IMG/VR virus record: IMGVR_UViG_3300025703_000012
Span: 1-39,551 of that record
From: a virus
Direction: 5' to 3' (one strand)
Length of the DNA: 39,551 nucleotides
Part shown: positions 16,030-22,690 of the stretch, piece by piece
Layout: each line of letters opens with the position of its first letter
Position numbering within the stretch: position 1 is the first letter of the stretch
Made by a program: the position numbers and the translations under genes
Notes under the pieces: generated by a model
The model's input: only the letters and a program-made list of their open reading frames with translations
Told to the model about the DNA's origin: nothing
Database searches by the model: none

Positions 16030-16143
16030 TTATCCTGCTATCCCTGCAAGTATGCAGATTATTAAAGTTGCTGTTATCACTGTGGCTTGCTTACCAAACC
16101 GCCTAGCCAAATAGTGGCTGTATGTTTCGTGGTTGTAGTTCAT
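16030..16143 (-). CDS. 37-aa single-helix membrane protein
   Basis: The ATG overlaps the preceding stop (TAATG), with GGGAG upstream. A short hydrophilic start, MNYNHETYSHYLARRFG, precedes one membrane helix (about 19-37, QATVITATLIICILAGIAG) that ends at the C-terminus. It is the fourth one-helix peptide under 45 aa seen in these minus-strand operons. Confidence 0.5.
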   Translation of the reverse strand: MNYNHETYSHYLARRFGKQATVITATLIICILAGIAG

Positions 16144-16370
16144 TAGTTTACTCCCTGTAATGTTATCTTTACATTTTTAATGTGGTCGCTATCATAACCA
16201 CCACCGGCCACAAGTCGCAAGTCGTTAGTTATATAGCTCTTAATATCGCCACCAAAAACATCAGTGTTTATACTATAAATATCTGTGAACACTAGCCCTT
16301 TGGCGTTTTGCGCGTCCGGGTGTTTTGCGTCTGTGTCATAGTTTATAGTTGCTTTAATCTTTTTAGTCAT
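16143..16370 (-). CDS. Small hypothetical early protein
   Basis: This 75-aa protein is beta-rich, with a repeated Asp/Gly pattern (FGGDIKSYITNDLRLVAGGG). AAAGGTG precedes the ATG. No recognised family. It is the gene directly downstream of a structured leader (16396-16457) and candidate promoter, so its expression may depend on that RNA. Confidence 0.5.
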   Translation of the reverse strand: MTKKIKATINYDTDAKHPDAQNAKGLVFTDIYSINTDVFGGDIKSYITNDLRLVAGGGYDSDHIKNVKITLQGVN

Positions 16371-16395
16371 AGAATTTTTACACCTTTATCTATGA

Positions 16396-16457
16396 TGTAA
16401 CCGCGCCTGCTGGTACGTTATCGCCTTGAGGGTACGCTCTCAGCAGATGTGGTTACA
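16396..16457 (-). promoter_or_regulatory. Structured RNA leader candidate
   Basis: In the 105-nt gap before the 75-aa gene, TGTAACC pairs with GGTTACA (7 bp). Across a symmetric 4x4 internal loop, CTGCTG pairs with CAGCAG (6 bp). Past a 5-nt bulge, GTAC pairs with GTAC (4 bp), closing a 15-nt loop. This is 17 bp of stacked pairing. A TATAAT box at 16474-16469 places the transcript start at about 16461, just before the stem, so the RNA would begin with this fold. It could be a cis-acting leader, a small RNA or a protein-binding site. There is no match to a riboswitch I know. Confidence 0.5.
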
Positions 16458-16468
16458 CCATGTTAGTT

Positions 16469-16474
16469 ATTATA
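16469..16474 (-). promoter_or_regulatory. -10 box (TATAAT) for the structured leader
   Basis: A perfect TATAAT on the minus strand lies 7 nt before an ATG-GTG-TAA triplet and directly before the stem-loop leader. No convincing -35 is visible. The distance to the ATG matches the leaderless pattern, but that frame is only two codons long, so here the transcript itself is probably the product. Confidence 0.45.
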
Positions 16475-16475
16475 G

Positions 16476-16550
16476 TTAGATCAGTATCAGTACGTGTTCG
16501 TAGAATGTGCCTGTAGCAGTTGTGCTTAGGTCTGTTACTTTAATTTGCAT
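16476..16550 (-). CDS. Possible 24-aa peptide
   Basis: A 24-codon frame starts at an ATG with GAGAGG upstream at suitable spacing and ends just before the leader promoter. The product MQIKVTDLSTTATG then FYEHVLILI has a short hydrophobic end. The ribosome site is the main support. It may be a leader peptide. Confidence 0.35.
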   Translation of the reverse strand: MQIKVTDLSTTATGTFYEHVLILI

Positions 16551-16567
16551 TGTGGTTATCCTCTCGC

Positions 16568-16777
16568 TTAATTTATAGTTTGCTGGCTGCAATTAAGTTG
16601 TCTGCACTTAGCGTACATCGGCTTAATAGCGTCCGGGACATACGAAGCCAATGCCGGGTTAAGCTCAAGCATACAGTCAATACGGTACATGGCAGCGACC
16701 CGGCTTAATTTGCCGTCTAGCTGGCGCTTAACGACCCGGTCGATATATGTGCGTTGCTGGGCAGTAGTAAAATTCAT
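16568..16777 (-). CDS. First gene of the early minus-strand operon, basic small protein
   Basis: This 69-aa helical protein (QQRTYIDRVVKRQLDGKLSR, then RIDCMLELNPALASYVPDA) is mildly basic, with three cysteines. It is the first gene transcribed leftward from the iteron region, about 33 nt after the predicted start of the early promoter, and has a TAGGA ribosome site. First genes of phage early operons often encode host-takeover or regulatory proteins. No family recognised. Confidence 0.55.
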   Translation of the reverse strand: MNFTTAQQRTYIDRVVKRQLDGKLSRVAAMYRIDCMLELNPALASYVPDAIKPMYAKCRQLNCSQQTIN

Positions 16778-16816
16778 GATGAAATCCTATCTTATTATTA
16801 ATTCTTTACTAACACC

Positions 16817-16846
16817 AGTGTATCATGTGAAGTGTATCGCTGTCAA
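16817..16846 (-). promoter_or_regulatory. Leftward early promoter
   Basis: On the minus strand TTGACA (16846-16841), an 18-nt spacer and TGA-TACACT (extended -10, hexamer 16822-16817) precede the first early gene by about 40 nt. The -35 is perfect. It should drive the long leftward operon. Confidence 0.6.
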
Positions 16847-16890
16847 GTATAAAAGCATATTTAGTGTTGTAAAATTGTGTTGAGCAGACG

Positions 16891-17134
16891 TGTTTACAAG
16901 GGCTATTTTGTGTTTACAAAATGTTTACAAAATTATGGTATAATAGGTTTTAGTTACCTCTGTTGGGTTATTGACTATTATCTAAAAACATACCTCTAAT
17001 ATGAATTGTAAACATGTAAACACACATATTTATTCGTTATACACGCACGTATAGGTAGCTAGTGTATGCTGTATAACTAATAAAAAAAACGTGTTTACAA
17101 TTGCCACCACTGTTAATTTGTAAACACGTAAACA
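16891..17134. repeat. TGTTTACA iteron-like array, eight copies
   Basis: Copies of TGTTTACA occur at 16891, 16911, 16922 and 17092. The reverse complement TGTAAACA occurs at 17007, 17015 and 17119, with a one-mismatch copy CGTAAACA at 17127. The reverse copies form two direct tandem pairs repeated every 8 bp. The flanking base context (G before, A after) is also largely kept. This is the pattern of initiator or repressor binding sites. Confidence 0.75.
16936..16944 (+). promoter_or_regulatory. Rightward extended -10 promoter inside the iteron array
   Basis: TGG-TATAAT is a perfect -10 with TGN extension. The -35 position falls on the iterons at 16911-16929, so an iteron-binding protein would control it. 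No gene starts nearby; the transcript could prime replication or run to the gene at 17433. Confidence 0.45.
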
Positions 17135-17416
17135 CGTTTTTTGGATTTTACTTAAACAAATTTACAACACCTTATCTGTTAGGCGTATATTGACGTATAT
17201 GCATGTTTTTTATGTATGTTTGTTATGTTGACTGAAACACAACAAAACCATCATCACTATAGTTCGATTGTTTATTGGTTAGGGGCGGGTTGGTTTTTGA
17301 ATTGATGATATATATTCATTACTATATCAACCCAAAAAATTAAGCAAAAAACCCTACCTTGACACTGCACTAGAGACATGTCTTAGATACCCATTGCCGC
17401 CGCAGGCAGATATATG

Positions 17417-17425
17417 TGATATACT
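17417..17425 (+). promoter_or_regulatory. Extended -10 (TGA-TATACT) 7 nt before ATG 17433
   Basis: The hexamer ends 7 nt before the ATG, giving a leaderless geometry. A second candidate lies upstream, TTGACA (17359-17364) with TTAGAT 18 nt on, which would give a leader of about 40 nt. No Shine-Dalgarno site lies before the ATG. Confidence 0.5.
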
Positions 17426-17432
17426 TTTCGAT

Positions 17433-18296
17433 ATGAATAAATGCTACGTTACCGGCGCACAACATGGCTTTGTAGGCCAATGGCTTGTTAAGGAACTGGA
17501 ATCTGCTGGTCACGATGTCATACCGAACCAGGTAGATATACGGGATTACGAGGCCCTGAGAAACGAGTTAGACACTCACCGTCCGACTCACATATTTCAC
17601 TTAGCTGCTCAGGCGTTTGTGCCGGAGAGTTTCACATCCCCGCAGCGGGCTTTTGAGGTGAATACAATAGGCTCCCTCAATATCCTTGAGGCCGTTAGAC
17701 AGCTAGGATTACAAACCAATATCCTGCTTGTTGGCACCTCCGAGGAGTATGGCGACGGGGATGTGAGCGAGGACTCATACCTGCAACCAGCCAGTCCCTA
17801 TGCTATAAGCAAGGCGGCGATGGATTACTTGGGGCAGCTGTATGCTAAGAGTTACGGTATGCATATTGTGGTGAGTAGAGCCTTTAATCACACGGGACCC
17901 GGACGTGGTGAGCAGTATGCTGAGAGTTCCTGGGCGAAGCAGATTGTGGCTATTGAGCAGGGCCGGCAGGAGCTATTAGAGCATGGGAATCTCAGTAGTG
18001 TGCGGAATTACACAGACGTGCGGGACATGGTGAGAGCTTACGCTTTGGCTATAGACTTACCTTCAGGTGTTTATAATATATGCTCGGACCGGAATGTAAC
18101 GATGCGGGAGGTGTTGGACTTACTAATTGCTGGCAATGATATAGATACTAGAACCAATCCGAGCCTATATCGGCCATTTGACTTTAGCTTTAAGAAGCCT
18201 AATTGCGAGAAATTTCAGAAATTGACGGATTGGAAGCCGGAGATACCTTTAGAACAAACGCTATTTGATTTATTGGAATATTGGCGACAAGCATGA
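17433..18296 (+). CDS. SDR-family nucleotide-sugar dehydratase/epimerase
   Basis: This 287-aa protein has an extended-SDR Rossmann motif TGAQHGFVG (7-15), catalytic serine in LLVGTSEEYG (S103) and YAISK (Y123, K127). NHTGPGRGEQ (about 144) and SSVRNYTDVRDMVRAY (about 177-192) are substrate-side motifs typical of GDP-mannose 4,6-dehydratase or the related reductase. It should bind NAD(P) and alter a nucleotide-linked hexose in the cytoplasm. A TTG 13 codons upstream is in frame, but the extended -10 before the ATG favours this start. It overlaps the next gene by ATGA, so the two sugar genes are coupled. Base composition looks more GC-rich than the flanks, possibly a transferred gene. Confidence 0.85.
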   Translation: MNKCYVTGAQHGFVGQWLVKELESAGHDVIPNQVDIRDYEALRNELDTHRPTHIFHLAAQAFVPESFTSPQRAFEVNTIGSLNILEAVRQLGLQTNILLVGTSEEYGDGDVSEDSYLQPASPYAISKAAMDYLGQLYAKSYGMHIVVSRAFNHTGPGRGEQYAESSWAKQIVAIEQGRQELLEHGNLSSVRNYTDVRDMVRAYALAIDLPSGVYNICSDRNVTMREVLDLLIAGNDIDTRTNPSLYRPFDFSFKKPNCEKFQKLTDWKPEIPLEQTLFDLLEYWRQA

Positions 18297-19291
18297 AGCC
18301 CGGTATTATAGAAAAATTACCATATGTAGTGCATAAATTTGAAACGAAACAGGGATGGAATCATAACCCCTCAATTTGTCAAGATGATAAAAACAATACC
18401 TGGATTAGCATTAGGCATCATGATAAATTACCGCTAATTGTCCACTTATCCCCGCAAAATCACCCGCACCGCAACGAGCCGTCACGCTTGCAGGTTGGAC
18501 ATTTCGACCCGGTTACACTTGCCATTACGGATTTGAAATTAATTGTTCCGGAATCTGGCTCGCCAGAATTTTTGTTTAAGCATAATTTAGAGGATGTGCG
18601 GATTTTCCATAGGTTCGGTAAGCTTCATGGGATTGGTGTGGCTATACCGCCCTTGGGTATTGTCCAGGTTGAGGTAGAAATTGACTATGATAAGGGGACT
18701 TATAAACTCCTGCATGATTTTGGGCAACCATCGGGTCGTTCAGAAAAGAATTGGCAACCATCTAGCGTTCCCACGGAAGCCTTTGACTATATTTACTCGC
18801 CGACCCAAGTTATTAAGTATGGGTGGCCTAAGGGTTCGGTTTATACGGGTAAGGTGCATGGCGGTTCACAATTATTGCCGTATAAGGACGGTTGGATTAG
18901 TATTGCTCATAGGATTGTACATGTTACGGGGTTGACTGAGCGCTGGTATGTGAGTGTGGCGCAGTTGCATGACTGGACGGGTTTCGTAACCCACCAATCC
19001 CAGTATTTTGATTTCGGGAGCGGTTGGCGAGAGAATTTGCAGGAGTCTGTGGAGTATGTCAGTGGTGCTATTTGGATGGTTGCAGAAGAGGAGTTGTTAC
19101 TTAGTATGGGTGTTCGGGACGAGACATGCGGTTTTGTCCGAGTGCCTGTTAGTGCTTTTGATTGGCGACCAGTAGGTGGCTGGTCGCAGAAGTTTTCACT
19201 TGACTCAGACTTATTAGAAATAGTGAAAGCTAGTTCTATGAAAAAGTTTGATAAATTGACTGCTGAGGCTAAAAAGTTATCTTCCGTCTAG
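18293..19291 (+). CDS. GH130-like five-bladed beta-propeller protein, copy 1
   Basis: This 332-aa protein shows the repeated beta signatures of GH130-like propellers. NPS (25-27) comes first, then EDVRIF (100-105), EKNWQP (151-156) with YIYSPTQ after it, HGGS (189-192) followed by GWISIAHR, then YVSG (255-258) and SMGVRD (271-276). GH130 enzymes are mannoside phosphorylases or hydrolases. Related propellers accompany glycosyltransferases and some are thought to transfer sugars, so the reaction here is unsettled. The ATG lies in an ATGA overlap with the SDR gene, so the two are one functional unit. A paralog is encoded on the opposite strand at 22909-23880. Confidence 0.75.
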   Translation: MKPGIIEKLPYVVHKFETKQGWNHNPSICQDDKNNTWISIRHHDKLPLIVHLSPQNHPHRNEPSRLQVGHFDPVTLAITDLKLIVPESGSPEFLFKHNLEDVRIFHRFGKLHGIGVAIPPLGIVQVEVEIDYDKGTYKLLHDFGQPSGRSEKNWQPSSVPTEAFDYIYSPTQVIKYGWPKGSVYTGKVHGGSQLLPYKDGWISIAHRIVHVTGLTERWYVSVAQLHDWTGFVTHQSQYFDFGSGWRENLQESVEYVSGAIWMVAEEELLLSMGVRDETCGFVRVPVSAFDWRPVGGWSQKFSLDSDLLEIVKASSMKKFDKLTAEAKKLSSV

Positions 19292-19325
19292 CGTAGTTGC
19301 TTTTTTACAACACCTATATGCAGGC

Positions 19326-19354
19326 TTGTTTTTCCTATCCACTAGCACTATAAT
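19326..19354 (+). promoter_or_regulatory. Promoter of the D5 helicase cluster
   Basis: TTGTTT (19326-19331), a 17-nt spacer and a perfect TATAAT (19349-19354) form a good sigma-70 promoter. The TTG at 19326, which could be taken as a start codon, is therefore its -35. The in-frame GTG at 19365 is about 4 nt after the expected transcript start. Confidence 0.65.
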
Positions 19355-19364
19355 TACCAGTCTG

Positions 19365-20723
19365 GTGTCCGCACAGAAGACTAGACAAGAAGAAACTAAA
19401 ACCCTAGATATTGCTGCTATTCAGGCCAAAACACGCATAGCTAGATTCAAGGGTGCAATTTTTTATATGAATGACGATGGGTATTGGAAGCCCTTAAGCG
19501 AGGATTACTTTCGTCAAATTGCCTACAAAGTGCTAGGAATTATTGCTAAAACTCGAACTAATGAAGCTTGGGATTATGTGCAGTATGGGACTCCAGATTT
19601 AACCAACTATGCTCAATATATACGGATGAATAACCTCGTTTGGGATACTATAAAAGTAGGTTTTACAGAGGAAATTAGTCCTGAGGATTGCGTTTATGCT
19701 ACATCCGTTATGCCGAACTTTGAGGCGAAACCTTCGGCATTTATTATGGCATTAGCTGACAACGACCCTAGCGTATATGACGATATTTTACAGACGATTG
19801 CTCCGATTTTCCTAAGTCATAAGCCAGCCGGTGTGATTTGGTGGAAGGGTGAGGGCCGTAATGGTAAGACGACTTTAGCTCAGGTACTATATGATTTATT
19901 CCCAGGCTTTATATCGGGCTTAACTATTAAAGCTATTGAAGATGAGCGTGACGCACCAGCCTTAAATGGTAATTTAGCTAATATAGTTAAAGAGTCTAGC
20001 GAGGGATATATCCAGGACTCTAAGGCTTATAAAAGTATTGGTACTCACGAGCCATTTCCTGTTCATAAGTTCCATTCGCAGCAGAGCGTTATGATTGATG
20101 GTGACTTACATCATATATTCAGCGCTAATAATATCCCAACTTTTGGGGATAAGTCTGATGGAGCGAAGCGGCGTACATTGCTTATACCATTTGAGGCTAA
20201 ATTTGACGATGACCCAACATTTATAGAGCGCACTTTCACACCTGAGTTTTATGCTCAGCACCTAGGGCTGTTTTTGGAATATGCTGGGCGGTTGAAAGAG
20301 CAGAATTATCATTATGTGTTTGGTGGTCTGTCGTTAGCGGTCAAGGAGCGTTATGACGAGGGTACTAACTCGGCGGCTACCTACATTGACGAGTTACTTG
20401 AACAGTACATATATGCCTTTGATAGTTATGGGTATCTCTATACGGATTATGAGAATTGGTGTAATGACGGTGGTTATAGTATTATGTCACGTCAACATCT
20501 CCGCCGAGCAGCTGAGAATAGGGGTTATCAGGGCACCACTAGCCGTGATGGTGACAAGCATTTCAGGCGCTATATATACAAAGAATCTTCGTTTGCTGAC
20601 TTAGAAACAATAGGTGGTTTTAGGACAGGTATGCATAGACAGTCTGGGGTTGAGTCTCCCCTCATAGAGCGAGCTGAACCACAATCTAATATACAGGAGT
20701 TTTTAGATGCCATCCCTGACTAA
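19365..20723 (+). CDS. D5-like superfamily 3 replicative helicase
   Basis: This 452-aa protein is an SF3/D5-type ATPase, the usual replicative helicase of many phages. Walker A is GEGRNGKTT (162-170), followed by the typical LAQVLYDLFPG helix. Motif C is HHIFSANNIPTFGD, with KRRTLLIPF as the arginine finger. The N-terminal D5-type region (about 20-150) has no polymerase or primase catalytic motif that I can see, so a separate or host primase is likely needed. GTG 19365 is chosen because an upstream TTG overlaps the promoter. The 3' end overlaps the next gene by 17 nt, so they are coupled. Confidence 0.85.
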   Translation: MSAQKTRQEETKTLDIAAIQAKTRIARFKGAIFYMNDDGYWKPLSEDYFRQIAYKVLGIIAKTRTNEAWDYVQYGTPDLTNYAQYIRMNNLVWDTIKVGFTEEISPEDCVYATSVMPNFEAKPSAFIMALADNDPSVYDDILQTIAPIFLSHKPAGVIWWKGEGRNGKTTLAQVLYDLFPGFISGLTIKAIEDERDAPALNGNLANIVKESSEGYIQDSKAYKSIGTHEPFPVHKFHSQQSVMIDGDLHHIFSANNIPTFGDKSDGAKRRTLLIPFEAKFDDDPTFIERTFTPEFYAQHLGLFLEYAGRLKEQNYHYVFGGLSLAVKERYDEGTNSAATYIDELLEQYIYAFDSYGYLYTDYENWCNDGGYSIMSRQHLRRAAENRGYQGTTSRDGDKHFRRYIYKESSFADLETIGGFRTGMHRQSGVESPLIERAEPQSNIQEFLDAIPD

Positions 20724-21462
20724 ATTATTAGACGCTATGCTGGTAACGGACTATAAAGAGTTTAAGTTAATGTCTGATAGCCCAGAAATAAATGCTGACG
20801 CTAAGACTGTAGCAGCCTTACTGGATAGGTGCTGCCATGCTCGTAGCACCCGTGCTATACACTTGGCTTTTGAGCGGCTTGAGGGTGAGCAGCCGACTCC
20901 TATTCGCTTTGAGACTCCAAAGTTCTATACTAGATACCATAACGCTAGTGCTCCAAAAGAAATTGCGGCGTTTTCGTCGGCTTCAGCGGTGCCCACCCCC
21001 TCTGAGGCTGAGGATGACCCCGAAATTACTAGCGATATTGCTGGCAGCTTGCGTGTTACGCTAGATGGCTTACGCAGACTACCGAAACCAGATGTAGATG
21101 CGTTAATTACCTATCGTGATGCTGTCGATAAAAAGAAACCGAAAATAGAGTTAGCTGTCCAGCGGGCTAGTGTCCGTAAAATCATAGCAGCTAACTTGCT
21201 TGCCATATCTCATACCGGTAATACCAACGCTATAGAGGAAATATTCCTACAAATTGAGGGTCAATTGGAAAAGGTGATTAAAGTGCTTGGAGGGCATGAC
21301 GTATATGTTGACGATTATGCTACGCTGGAGGCTCCATTTAACGCTAAGATGGTTGATGGGCTGTGGGTAGCTGAGAATGAGGCTGTCACTAATATGTGGA
21401 TAGCCAGACTAGCACCTGAGTCACAAGAAGTAACTAAGAAAATTATAGGAGGAACGGAATGA
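20707..21462 (+). CDS. Hypothetical protein coupled to D5 helicase
   Basis: This 251-aa soluble protein has a helical N-terminus (LTKLLDAMLVTDYKEFKLM) and a Pro/Glu linker near 100 (VPTPSEAEDDPE). A helical C-terminal half contains RRLPKPDVDALITYRDAVDKK. No catalytic motif is evident. AGGAG before its ATG and the 17-nt overlap with the helicase gene suggest a helicase partner, such as a loader or primase accessory. That role is a guess. Confidence 0.55.
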   Translation: MPSLTKLLDAMLVTDYKEFKLMSDSPEINADAKTVAALLDRCCHARSTRAIHLAFERLEGEQPTPIRFETPKFYTRYHNASAPKEIAAFSSASAVPTPSEAEDDPEITSDIAGSLRVTLDGLRRLPKPDVDALITYRDAVDKKKPKIELAVQRASVRKIIAANLLAISHTGNTNAIEEIFLQIEGQLEKVIKVLGGHDVYVDDYATLEAPFNAKMVDGLWVAENEAVTNMWIARLAPESQEVTKKIIGGTE

Positions 21463-21695
21463 AAAATCCATTTAAGCGTAAGATAATTATTGACTATGGG
21501 GCTATGAAAAATGGTAACCCTGTCGGTATTGGCAATACTGGTATGACTACGGAAACTCAATTCAACAAACAATTAACCCAAGATATTACTGTCAACCATA
21601 TTTATGTTTGGTCGGTCAACGGCACTACTGTTGTGCAGGTTGAGGATAGTAAAAATAAGGGTAACTACGTTCGTGTAGATGTGAGGAACTACTAA
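21459..21695 (+). CDS. Small hypothetical protein
   Basis: This 78-aa protein is beta-rich (VNHIYVWSVNGTTVVQVED) with a basic start, MKNPFKRKIIIDYG. A strong AGGAGG precedes the ATG, which overlaps the upstream stop by 4 nt. Its own stop is TAA, overlapping the next ATG by TAATG. Function unknown, but it lies between the replication and methyltransferase genes. Confidence 0.55.
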   Translation: MKNPFKRKIIIDYGAMKNGNPVGIGNTGMTTETQFNKQLTQDITVNHIYVWSVNGTTVVQVEDSKNKGNYVRVDVRNY

Positions 21696-22231
21696 TGAAT
21701 ACGCACACGGACAGAGCAATAATTTGGAACAAAAACTACGCCAACGGGGACAATTTACGCTCCTCAATAACATATTTGGACGGATTATTACGCCTGACTA
21801 AAGCCAAAACGGTCTTTGAAATAGGCTGTGGTCAGAGCCACATTTGGGACATACCAGGCATCGAATATATTGGTGGTGATTTTTGTGGTGATTTGATTGA
21901 CGATAACAAGCGTAACCATCCAGAAGTGGCTTTTATTCGATTTGACGCACTAAAGGCTGACCCACCCCAAAGTGACGTGATAATTTGCAAAGACCTGTTT
22001 GAGTGTCTACCCAATGACGAGATTAGGCATATTATTCAGAAAATCTATAACTCAGGGTCTAGGTGGTTAATTGCTAGTACTGACCCTAATGTGAAAGGCA
22101 AACCTGATACTGATGAGGGGGTATATCGGGCTGTTAATTTGCAGAACTTTGGAGCTAAGTTGGTGGTGTTGGCGAGGAATGATATAGCTTTGTTTGAGCT
22201 TAGTAGGAAGAAGAAGTTTAGTGATGGCTAG
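21695..22231 (+). CDS. Class I SAM-dependent methyltransferase
   Basis: This 178-aa protein has motif I FEIGCGQS (41-48) and the acidic end of strand 2 in YIGGDF (58-63). DVIICKDLFECL (94-105) fits motif IV of class I enzymes, and a RWLIASTD strand follows. There is no DNA-recognition domain and no DPPY or NPPF catalytic motif, so a DNA-base methyltransferase is unlikely. It probably methylates a small molecule, sugar, RNA or protein. GAGGA and a TAATG overlap couple it to the 78-aa gene. The next gene starts within its last codons. Confidence 0.75.
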   Translation: MNTHTDRAIIWNKNYANGDNLRSSITYLDGLLRLTKAKTVFEIGCGQSHIWDIPGIEYIGGDFCGDLIDDNKRNHPEVAFIRFDALKADPPQSDVIICKDLFECLPNDEIRHIIQKIYNSGSRWLIASTDPNVKGKPDTDEGVYRAVNLQNFGAKLVVLARNDIALFELSRKKKFSDG

Positions 22232-22595
22232 CCTAAAATATCAAGAGTTGCAACGGCACTATAATTTTCTGCGGATTTGGAAACGCCGATATTATGAGAT
22301 GAGTCGTAGGCAAAAAGGCTGCTCTTCTCACCAGTCGAATGGTGCGAAGGGTAAAGATATTATGGAGTTAGCTGAGTTCATGGAATGGTGTATGGATTTT
22401 GATAATCTGAATGTATTTTTAACATTGTACTTTGATTGGGCGCATAATGGTTTTAATCGTTGGGATAGTCCGAGTATTGACCGTATTGAGTCTAACAAGG
22501 GGTATGTTGCAAGTAACTTACAATAGTTAAGTTTTGCTGAGAATTGTGAGAAAAACAATAAAGACCCGATAACTCATAAGCAAATGCAAATATGA
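22224..22595 (+). pseudogene. HNH-type nuclease interrupted by one amber codon
   Basis: From ATG 22224 the frame encodes 100 aa, rich in aromatic and basic residues and ending WDSPSIDRIESNKGYVASNLQ-TAG. In this class of small phage nucleases, DRIxxxKGYV is followed by a Trp, as in NIQW. Here the codon is TAG (22524-22526), one base from TGG. The frame then stays open for 22 more sensible codons (LSFAENCEKNNKDPITHKQ...) to a TGA at 22593-22595. That TGA overlaps the next ATG in the coupling style of this operon. Either a single mutation inactivated the gene or the amber is read through. The first ATG overlaps the methyltransferase stop by 8 nt. Confidence 0.65.
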
Positions 22596-22690
22596 GTGAG
22601 ATTCGCCGAACAATACATATTCACCACCATCATAAAGACGGCATTTGCTGTATGTGTGGTCATGTGAGTGGGGAACCAGAGAATGAGTGA
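22592..22690 (+). CDS. 32-aa Cys/His small peptide
   Basis: The ATG overlaps the TGA that ends the amber-interrupted HNH frame, and the stop overlaps the start of the VRR-NUC gene. The product MSEIRRTIHIHHHHKDGICCMCGHVSGEPENE has a His cluster and CCMCGH, a possible metal site. It bridges the two nuclease genes with no gap, so ribosomes could pass along all of them. Confidence 0.45.
   Translation: MSEIRRTIHIHHHHKDGICCMCGHVSGEPENE

Larger units (their letters stand above)
16778..17432. other. Non-coding divergent iteron region (putative origin and control region)
   Basis: This 655-nt stretch has no credible gene and is visibly AT-rich. It lies between the leftward and rightward early units. 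It holds the TGTTTACA iterons and a promoter facing each way. Three dyads are visible: CGTGTTTACAA with TTGTAAACACG (17090-17128), GTTATAC with GTATAAC (17036-17077) and TGATATA with TATATCA (17306-17329). Iteron arrays, dyads and AT-rich DNA next to replication genes are the usual signs of a replication origin. The iterons could instead, or also, be repressor operators. Nothing else is recognisable here, and no RNA gene is visible. Confidence 0.6.

Noticed and set aside
19292-19325. Rho-independent terminator between the propeller and helicase genes (GTTG-cttttttac-CAAC)
   Set aside because: The stem is only 4 bp with the T-run inside the loop, so it is not a terminator form.
19326-19328. 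TTG start for the D5 helicase
   Set aside because: It overlaps the -35 of a promoter whose -10 is a perfect TATAAT; a downstream GTG is better.
22224-22595. Alternative genetic code in which TAG is an amino acid
   Set aside because: TAG ends several other genes at plausible places, such as 2725, 22231, 24913 and 37081, so general recoding is not supported. Only local readthrough or a mutation is plausible.
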